Assembly (NCBI GenBank): GCA_031257595.1
Contig: JAIROH010000097.1
Span: 1 to 7,191 of the forward strand
Length of the DNA stretch: 7,191 nucleotides
Direction of reading: 5' to 3'
Origin: Treponema sp.
Lineage (GTDB): Bacteria; Spirochaetota; Spirochaetia; Treponematales; Breznakiellaceae
Under the pieces are notes generated by a model. The model had not been told where the DNA came from and made no database searches. It saw nothing but the letters and a program-made list of their open reading frames with translations. Shown here piece after piece: positions 1 to 5,596 of this stretch; position 1 is the stretch's first letter; every line of letters begins with the position of its first letter. A program made the translations under genes and the position numbers.

Positions 1-159
1 TACATCATAATATACTTCTAACAGATTGATCTGGTTCATTTTTACAGTTGCATAACCATCTATCGCCTCTTGTATTATATACCTAACTTTTTCATGCCCC
101 TTTTCTTTTGCAAGCAATGCTATAAGCGCACATGCATCCAAAATATATAATTCATTCAA
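1..159 (-). CDS. PIN-domain toxin, VapC-like (partial, C-terminus beyond the window)
   Basis: The first 53 residues of a PIN-domain protein are readable on the minus strand, and the rest lies beyond position 1. The N-terminus LYILDACALIALLAKEKG is a hydrophobic strand ending in the first conserved acidic residue (Asp8). NLLEVYYDV supplies the second conserved acid (Glu48). Both are metal ligands in PIN ribonucleases, which as VapC toxins cut tRNA or other RNA. The start is inferred to be TTG at 159-157, because the nearby ATG is in a frame that soon stops. This TTG overlaps the antitoxin stop codon in a TTGA overlap, and an AAGGA lies about 9 nt upstream. Such coupling is typical of toxin-antitoxin operons. 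The family call is fairly firm, but the RNA target cannot be told. The base composition is much more AT-rich than the sugar locus, suggesting separate acquisition. Confidence 0.8.
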   Translation of the reverse strand, partial: MNELYILDACALIALLAKEKGHEKVRYIIQEAIDGYATVKMNQINLLEVYYDV

Positions 160-377
160 TTTTCCAATTCCTTCTCAATTAATTTCTGCTTGATAAAATT
201 TTCACTTGACAGTTTTCCATCCGGGAACATCCCGACTAATTCATCCAAATTCGGCTTGTTATCAATTGGAGAAAATATTATATTGCCATTTTCTTCAAAT
301 ATTTTGATTTTCTTTGTGTGAAAATATGAAATTATTGGTTCGGGTAATATTTCCCTATCTATTATTATACTTTCCAT
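156..377 (-). CDS. Small antitoxin partner of the PIN toxin (AbrB/VapB-like, uncertain)
   Basis: This 73-residue acidic and lysine-rich protein lies directly upstream of, and overlaps, the PIN toxin gene, the normal place for a cognate antitoxin that neutralises the toxin and represses the operon. An in-frame ATG exists at 389, but GGAGG (complement of 383-387) sits inside that extension, 5 nt before the ATG at 377. The start at 377 is therefore preferred. The N-terminal half (ESIIIDREILPEPIISYF, then KKIKIFEENGNIIFSPI) has the alternating strand pattern of a swapped-hairpin AbrB-type DNA-binding domain. The C-terminal half (LDELVGMFPDGKLS, then a Lys/Glu-rich helix ending EKELEN) resembles the toxin-binding tail of PIN-partner antitoxins I have seen. 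The antitoxin role rests mainly on context, and the family assignment is tentative. Confidence 0.72.
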   Translation of the reverse strand: MESIIIDREILPEPIISYFHTKKIKIFEENGNIIFSPIDNKPNLDELVGMFPDGKLSSENFIKQKLIEKELEN

Positions 378-399
378 TGTTTCCTCCATAAACTAAAAA

Positions 400-427
400 A
401 CATATATTATTCCACAAATCTTTTCAA
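400..427 (-). promoter_or_regulatory. Possible promoter of the toxin-antitoxin pair
   Basis: On the minus strand a TTGAAA (427 to 422) is followed 15-16 bp later by an AT-only stretch around 406-400 (TATATG/ATATAT). This lies about 25-50 bp before the antitoxin start. The -10 match is weak in a region where AT-rich words are common, so this is only a candidate. Confidence 0.3.
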
Positions 428-561
428 GTATTTTATAGTGTATTATTTTTTATACATAATACCCAGCCAATTGCACATAGCGTTTTTAAGTGACTTGCCC
501 ATCGTTAGTACATGTATATATCCCCCTGTTCAAGGGAGGTTTGTAAAATCCCGTCAAACTG

Positions 562-571
562 AAAACGTTTT
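562..571. promoter_or_regulatory. AAAACGTTTT palindrome, candidate upstream LacI-family operator
   Basis: A perfect 10-bp palindrome with a central CpG, the dyad core expected of LacI-family operators (PurR, RbsR and CcpA sites share a CG-centred core). Its centre is 188 bp upstream of the similar site at 749-760, close to 18 helical turns, so both could be bound at once on a DNA loop. The flanks are not symmetric, so this is weaker than the promoter-proximal site. Confidence 0.45.
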
Positions 572-592
572 AGTTTTAAAAACGTCCTGCCG

Positions 593-626
593 GTAAATAT
601 TTCCCTTTTTACAGGGAAATATTTAC
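593..626. repeat. 14-bp perfect inverted repeat (hairpin) in the divergent region
   Basis: Arms 593-606 and 613-626 are exact reverse complements (GTAAATATTTCCCT against AGGGAAATATTTAC) with a 6-nt loop. There is no long T-tract directly after it on either strand, and no gene ends here. An ordinary Rho-independent terminator is therefore unlikely. It could be a structured leader or antisense RNA, a protein-binding dyad, or a remnant of a small repeat element. Confidence 0.7.
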
Positions 627-714
627 GGATTTTATGTGCCAAAGACAGTAGTATTTGATGTATTTCCTTATACTATATAGAAATACAAAAAACTTAAATA
701 ATGGAAATTCTTCC

Positions 715-742
715 TTGACAAAGTCTCAAAGCCGGGTATATT
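715..742 (+). promoter_or_regulatory. Promoter of the ABC transporter operon
   Basis: A perfect -35 box TTGACA (715-720) is followed after 16 bp by TATATT (737-742), five of six matches to the -10 consensus. Transcription would begin near 749, leaving a leader of about 64 nt before the binding-protein start at 813. The predicted start coincides with the AAACGTTT operator, the arrangement expected for a sigma-70-type promoter repressed by a LacI-family protein. Confidence 0.75.
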
Positions 743-748
743 ATTTAA

Positions 749-760
749 GAAAACGTTTGC
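749..760. promoter_or_regulatory. LacI-family operator over the transcription start
   Basis: GAAAACGTTTGC is a 12-bp CpG-centred dyad with one mismatched pair. The half-site GCAAACG is the same as in the classic PurR-type operator core. It lies directly on the predicted +1 of the transporter promoter, where a bound repressor would block initiation. The obvious candidate ligand is the LacI-family regulator encoded at 5597-6610. The pairing is inferred from architecture and not shown directly. Confidence 0.65.
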
Positions 761-763
761 AAT

Positions 764-787
764 ATAACAACCAAAAATGGTTGTTAT
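764..787 (+). other. 10-bp hairpin in the 5' leader of the binding-protein mRNA
   Basis: Arms 764-773 and 778-787 are perfectly complementary (ATAACAACCA against TGGTTGTTAT) around an AAAA loop. The hairpin begins about 15 nt from the predicted 5' end and stops 13 nt before the AGGAGG ribosome-binding site, leaving that site open. It could stabilise the 5' end of the transcript. It also buries the alternative upstream ATG at 777. Confidence 0.6.
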
Positions 788-812
788 TAAAAAACATTTA
801 GGAGGATTTAGT

Positions 813-1736
813 ATGAAGAAAGCATTGGTTTTTATCGCGGCTCTCCTGCTTATAGCAGGCGGATGTTCGCGGGCCCCGAAGAAAGCCCTGGTTGGATATG
901 TCATCAACAACATGAATGATACGTTCCAGACCTACGTTGTGGATGCGTTCAAAGCCTATTTTGCCGACAAGCCGGAATACACCGTCGAGGTTCAGGATGC
1001 CCAGGAAGACGTGGTAAGGCAGCAGGATCAGGTGAACAACCTCATTGCCAAGGGCGCCAAGGCCCTTGTAGTGGTTCCGGTTAATACCAGCGCCATGGCT
1101 CCCATCACCAAGGCGGCCCAGGACGCGAAGATTCCCCTTGTTTATGTCAACCGGAATCCTTTCGGCGACGCCCAGCCCCCGGCGAATGTCTTCTATGTCG
1201 GTTCCCAGGAAATTGTAGCCGGACAGCTCCAGATGGAGTCCATGGGTAAGCTCCTTAACGGTCAGGGCGGGGTGGCTATCCTTATGGGCAAGCTTGACAA
1301 CGAAGGGGCAATTCTCCGTACCCAGGGCAACGAAGACGTAATCAAGTCGAAGTTTCCCAACATCAAGGTACTGGCCAAAGAAACCGGAAACTGGCAGCGG
1401 GTTCAGGGCATGAGCCTTACCGAAAACTGGGTTACCACCTACGGAAGCAGCCTTAACGGTATTCTTGCCAATAACGACGAAATGGCCCTCGGCGCGGCGG
1501 AGGCTCTCAGGGCTGCCGGCCGTACCGACGTTATTGTCATGGGCGTAGACTTTATCCCCGACGCGAAGACCGCCATCGGTAACGGTACCCTTACCGCGTC
1601 GGTACTTCAGGACTCCGCGGGTCAGGGCCGGGGCGCGGCGGAAGCGGCCGCGAAGGCCCTTGCCGGACAGTCTCAGCCTGGTATTAACTGGATTCCGTTT
1701 GTGTACATTGACAAGAGCAATTACACTCAGTATTAA
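813..1736 (+). CDS. CUT2-type sugar/cyclitol-binding lipoprotein of an ABC importer
   Basis: Periplasmic substrate-binding lipoprotein (Peripla_BP_4 fold) that captures the ligand and delivers it to the ATPase and permease encoded next. The start at 813 is chosen over an in-frame ATG at 777 because AGGAGG (800-805) lies 7 nt before it and the signal peptide begins there. The 307 residues open with MKK, a hydrophobic core and AGGC with lipidated Cys18; Ala at -3 is a relaxed, spirochaete-like lipobox. The ligand domain starts near residue 25 (ALVGYVINNMNDTF). Family landmarks are VYVNRNP (110-116), LRTQG (168-172), GNWQRVQG (192-199), ANNDEMALGAAEAL (219-232), GVD (244-246) and VLQDSAGQG (264-272). 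These look to me closest to inositol/rhizopine-type binding proteins. The EF-hand-like calcium loop of galactose-binding MglB is missing. The ligand is therefore inferred as a cyclitol or related sugar. Confidence 0.88.
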   Translation: MKKALVFIAALLLIAGGCSRAPKKALVGYVINNMNDTFQTYVVDAFKAYFADKPEYTVEVQDAQEDVVRQQDQVNNLIAKGAKALVVVPVNTSAMAPITKAAQDAKIPLVYVNRNPFGDAQPPANVFYVGSQEIVAGQLQMESMGKLLNGQGGVAILMGKLDNEGAILRTQGNEDVIKSKFPNIKVLAKETGNWQRVQGMSLTENWVTTYGSSLNGILANNDEMALGAAEALRAAGRTDVIVMGVDFIPDAKTAIGNGTLTASVLQDSAGQGRGAAEAAAKALAGQSQPGINWIPFVYIDKSNYTQY

Positions 1737-1757
1737 AAAAACAAAGGAGAAGCGGGA

Positions 1758-1783
1758 CGTTCGGGAAAAGGTTTTCCCGAACG
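1758..1783 (+). other. Intercistronic 12-bp inverted repeat after the binding-protein gene
   Basis: CGTTCGGGAAAA (1758-1769) is exactly complementary to TTTTCCCGAACG (1772-1783), giving at least a 10-bp GC-containing stem with an AAGGTT loop. The flanking GAAG/CTTC could extend it across a bulge. No T-tract follows, so it is not a standard terminator. It lies 22 nt after the binding-protein stop and 23 nt before the ATPase ribosome-binding site. That placement suits an mRNA 3'-end stabiliser or partial attenuator giving more binding protein than ATPase and permease. Confidence 0.7.
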
Positions 1784-1817
1784 CTTCCGTTCTCTTGCCA
1801 GCCCAAGGGAGAAGAAA

Positions 1818-3347
1818 GTGAGCGGTGAATATCTTCTTGAGATGAAGAATATTACAAAGATTTTTCCCGGCGTTCAGGCCCTCAAGGGGGTTGACCTCCA
1901 GGTACGGCACGGGGAAATCCACGCGCTGATGGGAGAAAACGGCGCCGGAAAATCGACGCTGGTAAAATGCATAGCCGGAATCTACCGGCCTACATCAGGC
2001 GAAATTGTATTTGACGGGGAAGTCCAGAACTTCACCAGTCCGTCCGAAGCCCTTGGCAAAGGGATTTCGATGATCCACCAGGAATTGACACCTGTTTTGT
2101 TCAGGCCGATCATGGAAAACGTATGGCTTGGCAGGGAGCCCCTTACCGGGCTGAAACTGGTAGATCATAAAAAAATGTACAGCCTTACCAAAGACGTGCT
2201 TAAGGAAATTGAGCTGGAAGAAGATCCCGCTACGCTTATGGCGGATCTTACCGTGGCAAAGATCCAGATGGTGGAAATAGCCAAAGCCGTTTCCTATAAC
2301 TCGAAGCTTATTATCATGGACGAGCCTACGTCGGCTCTCGCCGAAAAAGAAATCAAGCAGCTTTTTTCCATCATGCGCAAGCTTAAAGCCCAGGGAAAGA
2401 GCATAATTTTTATATCCCACAAGCTCGATGAAATTTACGAGATTGCCGACCGGGTTACGGTGTACCGGGACGGTTCGTATATCGGCGTGGAAAATACCGC
2501 GGATCTCAGGGTGGACAGGCTTATCAACATGATGGTAGGCCGGGACGTTAAGGAGATGTTCCCCAAAATTCCCTGTTCCATAGGGGACGTAAAACTCGAA
2601 GTAAAAAATCTTTCCAACAGAAAGTACTTTAAGAACGTTTCCTTTACGGTACGCAAGGGAGAGATACTCGGTATCGCGGGCCTTGTCGGAGCGGGGCGTA
2701 GCGAAGTTATCGAAACGATTTTCGGCATGAGGCCCCATACGGGCGGAGAGATCTGGATTGACGGAAAAAAGGTTGAAATCAAAAGCCCCGCCGACGCCAT
2801 ACAAAACGGCATGGCATGGCTTACCGAGGATCGCCGGAGAAGCGGCCTTTTCCCGATGCTGGCCGTTCAGCTTAACATCGCCATTGCTACGATACCCAAA
2901 TTCCTCAATAAATTTGGGCTTATACGGGAGGCCGAACTTAACAAAAGCTGTACCGAATATGTAAAAAAAATACAGGTAAAAACCCCAAGCCTTGCCCAGC
3001 ATGTCGAGAACCTGAGCGGCGGCAATCAGCAGAAGGTTCTTGTGGCCCGCTGGCTTATGACAGACCCGGAAATACTTTTCCTTGACGAGCCCACGCGGGG
3101 CATCGACGTGGGAACCAAGGCGGAAATCCACAGGCTTATTTCAACCCTGGCCGGAGAAGGCAAGTCCGTCGTTATGGTTTCTTCCGAACTGCCCGAGATC
3201 ATGGGAATGAGCGACCGCGTCATGGTAATGCACCAGGGAAAGGTAACGGGTATTGTGGAAAATTCCAAAAACCTGACCCAGGAAGAACTTATGGCTTACG
3301 CGACGGACACGGTAGCGGAATACAAAAAATCCAAAGGAGGAGAATAA
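1818..3347 (+). CDS. Sugar ABC transporter ATP-binding protein, two nucleotide-binding domains (MglA/RbsA type)
   Basis: Cytoplasmic ATPase of a CUT2 importer; 509 residues with two fused ABC domains, the usual size for the MglA/RbsA/XylG family. The start is GTG at 1818, with GGGAG (1807-1811) 6 nt upstream. Domain 1 has Walker A GENGAGKST (39-47), Q-loop Gln88, Walker B IIMDEPTSAL (165-174) and His201, but its signature is degenerate (LTVAKIQ, 144-150). Domain 2 has a degenerate P-loop, GLVGAGRSE (288-296), with Arg294 in place of Lys. It keeps a good signature, LSGGNQQ (399-405), and Walker B ILFLDEPTRG (419-428), and has Ser instead of His at the switch (VSSELPE). This asymmetry is normal for the family and implies one main hydrolytic site. 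LTVAKIQMVEIAKAVSYN and the central TEDRR region look most like galactoside MglA. The stop codon overlaps the permease start by one base. Confidence 0.96.
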   Translation: MSGEYLLEMKNITKIFPGVQALKGVDLQVRHGEIHALMGENGAGKSTLVKCIAGIYRPTSGEIVFDGEVQNFTSPSEALGKGISMIHQELTPVLFRPIMENVWLGREPLTGLKLVDHKKMYSLTKDVLKEIELEEDPATLMADLTVAKIQMVEIAKAVSYNSKLIIMDEPTSALAEKEIKQLFSIMRKLKAQGKSIIFISHKLDEIYEIADRVTVYRDGSYIGVENTADLRVDRLINMMVGRDVKEMFPKIPCSIGDVKLEVKNLSNRKYFKNVSFTVRKGEILGIAGLVGAGRSEVIETIFGMRPHTGGEIWIDGKKVEIKSPADAIQNGMAWLTEDRRRSGLFPMLAVQLNIAIATIPKFLNKFGLIREAELNKSCTEYVKKIQVKTPSLAQHVENLSGGNQQKVLVARWLMTDPEILFLDEPTRGIDVGTKAEIHRLISTLAGEGKSVVMVSSELPEIMGMSDRVMVMHQGKVTGIVENSKNLTQEELMAYATDTVAEYKKSKGGE

Positions 3348-4333
3348 TGGCTTCTTCCAGCGCAACGTTTAAGAATATCGTAAGAAAATACGGAATTGTC
3401 CTCGTATTGCTTCTGATGATCATCCTGCTGACTATTGTCCGGCCGGAGTTTATCAGCCCCAGGAATCTGTTCAATGTTCTTACCCAAAGCTGTATTTTCG
3501 GTATTATGGCTTTGGGAATGACCTTTGTCATTATTTCCAAGGGGATTGACCTTTCGGTCGGTTCCGTTCTGGCTTTTTCCGGCGTTGTGGCGGCAAGTTT
3601 CGCCCAGATGAGCGACGCCACGGAAAAGTACTTTCCCGGTATGCCGGTTCTACCGGTGATTATACCGATCCTGCTGGCCCTGGGCATAGGCGCGGCCTGC
3701 GGTTTTGTCAACGGCTGGCTTATCGCCAAAACCAAGATACCGGCGTTTATCGCCACGCTGGGCATGCAGACGGCGGCCCGTGGTTTTGCCCTTATCTATA
3801 CGCGCGGCAGGCCGATCAGTAACCTCGTTCCTTCGTTAACCGCTTTGGGCGAAAGGGTTTTCAACATCATACCGGTTCCGGTAATCATCTTTTTTGTGAT
3901 GATAGTGATAAGTCATGTCCTTTTGAACAAAACCCGCTTCGGTAAAAACACCTACGCGATCGGCGGCAATATTACCGCCGCGGAAGTGTCCGGGGTAAAC
4001 GTATCCAAGTACCTTATCCTTATTTACACGTTCTGCGGACTGCTTGCCGGCCTTGCCGCCGTTGTATTTGCCGGCCGTGTCGGAAGCGTTCACCCCGGAG
4101 CGGCGGATGGTTATGAGCTTACCGCGATCGCCTCCACTACAATCGGCGGTACATCCCATTCGGGCGGTATCGGCACGATTATCGGGGCTTTTGTCGGCGC
4201 CATGGTTCTCGCCGTATTGCGAAACGGCTTTACCCTCCTTGGGGTCAACGCATACTGGCAGAAGGTTGCCGAAGGCGCGATCATCGTTGTGGCGGTGATC
4301 ATCGATATGCGGAAAAACGCGAAACGGGATTAG
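3347..4333 (+). CDS. Sugar ABC transporter permease (RbsC/MglC family)
   Basis: Inner-membrane subunit forming the channel of the importer, probably as a homodimer. The 328 residues are almost wholly hydrophobic, with some eight to ten membrane segments. The first is at about 15-31, followed by others around 49-64, 70-86, 101-121, 174-193, 222-243, 275-291 and 307-320. Family landmarks are MALGMTFVIISKGIDLSVGS (54-73), NKTRFGKNTYAIGGN (194-208), SGVNV (215-219), GYELTAIA (255-262), the glycine-rich GGTSHSGGIGTIIGA (267-281) and LLGVNAYWQ (297-305). The FPGMPVLP loop (96-103) and GVNAYWQ resemble MglC, while the N-terminal half looks like RbsC. Translation is coupled to the ATPase gene through a TAATG overlap, with AAGGAGG 6 nt before the ATG. 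Specificity lies mainly in the binding protein, so a ligand cannot be read from this subunit. Confidence 0.95.
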   Translation: MASSSATFKNIVRKYGIVLVLLLMIILLTIVRPEFISPRNLFNVLTQSCIFGIMALGMTFVIISKGIDLSVGSVLAFSGVVAASFAQMSDATEKYFPGMPVLPVIIPILLALGIGAACGFVNGWLIAKTKIPAFIATLGMQTAARGFALIYTRGRPISNLVPSLTALGERVFNIIPVPVIIFFVMIVISHVLLNKTRFGKNTYAIGGNITAAEVSGVNVSKYLILIYTFCGLLAGLAAVVFAGRVGSVHPGAADGYELTAIASTTIGGTSHSGGIGTIIGAFVGAMVLAVLRNGFTLLGVNAYWQKVAEGAIIVVAVIIDMRKNAKRD

Positions 4334-4344
4334 TGTCTAGACAC
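4333..4344. promoter_or_regulatory. 12-bp perfect palindrome GTGTCTAGACAC at the permease stop codon
   Basis: GTGTCTAGACAC equals its own reverse complement and begins on the last base of the permease stop. The GTCTAGAC core resembles operators of GntR/HutC-family regulators such as the DasR-type sites. No GntR gene lies in the window. It could be an operator for the downstream dehydrogenase gene or simply chance. Confidence 0.35.
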
Positions 4345-4390
4345 GATTCAAAATGTGGATAAAGGAGCCAAAGTGAAAAAAAGAATATTT

Positions 4391-4486
4391 AACCGCAAAG
4401 GCGAAAAAGTCGAAGAAGTAAGAAGAAAACAAGGAAAAATTCCATATTCTATTCCTTTTTTGACTTCTTCGACTTCGCGGTTTTTT
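4391..4486 (+). terminator. Complex terminator-like hairpin after the permease gene
   Basis: Nested complementary arms are AACCGC (4391-4396) with GCGGTT (4477-4482), an 11-bp block GTCGAAGAAGT (4409-4419) with ACTTCTTCGAC (4463-4473), and an inner AAGGAA (4431-4436) with TTCCTT (4452-4457). The 5' arm has a larger bulge than the 3' arm. The last arm runs into a six-T tract (4481-4486), as in a Rho-independent terminator. The GAAG-rich arms resemble dispersed intergenic repeats found in several bacterial genomes, so this may also be one copy of a repeat family. It would reduce read-through into the dehydrogenase gene. Confidence 0.6.
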
Positions 4487-4531
4487 CTTTGTAATGTATT
4501 TTTAGTGTTTACAAGGTACTAGGAGCGCAGT

Positions 4532-5545
4532 ATGGATAAGGTTAGAATCGGCTCTGTCGGACTTGGAAGGCTGGGGCTCCAGCACGCGGTCAACGCGGCA
4601 AGCAGGATACAACACGCCGAGCTTAGCGCCCTGTGCGACGTAGACACCGCCAAACTCAACAAGGCGGCGGACGCTCTTGCCGTGCCCCACCGCTTTACCT
4701 CTTTTGAGGATTTGATAGCCTGCGGGGATGTTGACGCGGTGGTACTGGTTTCTCCGTCGGCGCTGCATACCAAACAGATAGCCGCCGCGATGGCCGCGGG
4801 AAAGCACGTGTTTTCCGAAAAGCCGCTGGGAGTTACCGTTGCGGAATGTAAAGAAGCGGAAAAGGCCGTGGAAGCCCACAAAGACCTGGTGTTCATGCTG
4901 GGTTTTATGCGGCGCTTTGACGAATCCTACAAATACGCCCATGAAAAAGTCGCCGCCGGGGAAATCGGGAAACCCGTACTGTTTCGTTCGTACAGCCAGG
5001 ACCCGGAAAAGTTTATCGCCGGGGCCATCGCGTTTGCCCCCCATTCCGGCGGCCAGTTCCTCGATATGGCGGTTCACGACATAGACCTGGCCCGCTGGTT
5101 TACCGGTTCCGAGCCGGAAACGGTCTACGCGATAGGGGGCTGTTACGCTCACCCGGAATTTGCCGTCTCGAAAGACGGGGACAACGTTTCCTGCCTTATG
5201 AAATTCAAAAACGATTGTATGGTGTTTTTGTTCGCCGGCCGTACCGCTCCCCACGGCTACAATGTGGAAACCGAAATCATCGGGACGAAAGGCATACTCC
5301 GCATCGCGTCGGTGCCCCAAAAGAACCTTGTGGAGGTTCTTGACGGATACGGGGTGCGCAAAGAATGCAGCGAAAACTTCCTTGAGCGTTTCGACACGGC
5401 GTATGTCAACGAGGTGCAGGAATTTGTCAATTGCATCGTCGAAAAACGTAAACCGGATGTAACCGTGTACGACGGAACGAGGGTTTCGGAAATCGCCTAT
5501 ACCTGCAAATCGGCGTTTGAAAGCGGCGGGCTCATACGGTTTTAG
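4532..5545 (+). CDS. iolG: Gfo/Idh/MocA oxidoreductase, probable inositol 2-dehydrogenase (IolG-like)
   Basis: NAD(P)-dependent cytoplasmic dehydrogenase, probably oxidising myo-inositol or a related polyol at one hydroxyl to a ketone (2-keto-myo-inositol for IolG). The 337 residues match the usual length of IolG. The N-terminal Rossmann fold has GLGRLG (10-15, GxGxxG) and an acid at the end of strand 2 (CDVD, Asp36). Catalytic EKP has Lys97, the same number as in Bacillus IolG. MLGFMRRFDESY (122-133) is typical of inositol dehydrogenases, and DMAVHDIDLARW places the Asp178/His182 pair expected of the active site. AGGAG (4521-4525) lies 6 nt before the ATG. The transporter just upstream and the LacI gene just downstream support a catabolic role. 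No other iol genes are present. The family is certain, but the substrate could instead be a different cyclitol or sugar. Confidence 0.88.
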   Translation: MDKVRIGSVGLGRLGLQHAVNAASRIQHAELSALCDVDTAKLNKAADALAVPHRFTSFEDLIACGDVDAVVLVSPSALHTKQIAAAMAAGKHVFSEKPLGVTVAECKEAEKAVEAHKDLVFMLGFMRRFDESYKYAHEKVAAGEIGKPVLFRSYSQDPEKFIAGAIAFAPHSGGQFLDMAVHDIDLARWFTGSEPETVYAIGGCYAHPEFAVSKDGDNVSCLMKFKNDCMVFLFAGRTAPHGYNVETEIIGTKGILRIASVPQKNLVEVLDGYGVRKECSENFLERFDTAYVNEVQEFVNCIVEKRKPDVTVYDGTRVSEIAYTCKSAFESGGLIRF

Positions 5546-5555
5546 ACGGAGGAAA

Positions 5556-5587
5556 CGCGGCGGACGGGTTCCGGTAATTTCGCCGCG
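5556..5587 (+). other. GC hairpin touching the ribosome-binding site of the LacI gene
   Basis: CGCGGCG (5556-5562) is complementary to CGCCGCG (5581-5587) with an 18-nt loop. The 3' arm abuts and partly includes the GGGG/AAGGA stretch (5587-5595) just before the regulator start at 5597. A stable stem here could lower translation of the regulator. A strong GGAGG (5548-5552) sits upstream but no start codon follows at the right distance. Confidence 0.4.
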
Positions 5588-5596
5588 GGGAAGGAC

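Larger units (their letters stand above)
428..714. other. Divergent non-coding region between toxin-antitoxin pair and transporter
   Basis: About 290 bases without a credible gene. It is AT-rich and separates leftward from rightward transcription. Recognisable contents are a perfect AAAACGTTTT palindrome (562-571), an overlapping inverted repeat ACGTTTT/AAAACGT (565-571 and 579-585), a 14-bp hairpin (593-626), and a weaker inverted repeat GTATTTC/GAAATAC (660-666 and 680-686). I see no RNA gene or riboswitch that I can name. Confidence 0.6.

Noticed and set aside
523..540. Possible stem from CCCCCTG and AAGGGAGG upstream of the palindromes
   Set aside because: Only three to five imperfect pairs and no following T-tract; within chance expectation.
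777..812. Upstream ATG that would lengthen the binding protein by 12 residues
   Set aside because: The codon is inside the leader hairpin and has no ribosome-binding site, and the extension would precede the lipoprotein signal. AGGAGG before 813 decides the start.
668..913. Minus-strand open frame of 81 codons over the transporter promoter
   Set aside because: It covers the promoter, operator and signal-peptide coding region on the opposite strand, and has no recognisable domain or ribosome-binding site.
798..1922. Long minus-strand open frame (374 codons) opposite the binding-protein gene
   Set aside because: It lies antisense to a clear family protein, extends into the ATPase gene, and its translation shows no recognisable domain. 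It is a by-product of GC-biased third codon positions on the other strand.
1995..3131. Long minus-strand open frame (378 codons) opposite the ATPase gene
   Set aside because: Antisense to conserved Walker and signature motifs, without a plausible ribosome-binding site or domain.
4489..4514. Inverted repeat TTGTAA/TTACAA between the terminator and the dehydrogenase gene
   Set aside because: Only 6 bp per arm in an AT-rich spacer. No accompanying -35/-10 pair was convincing, so it is not called as an operator or promoter.
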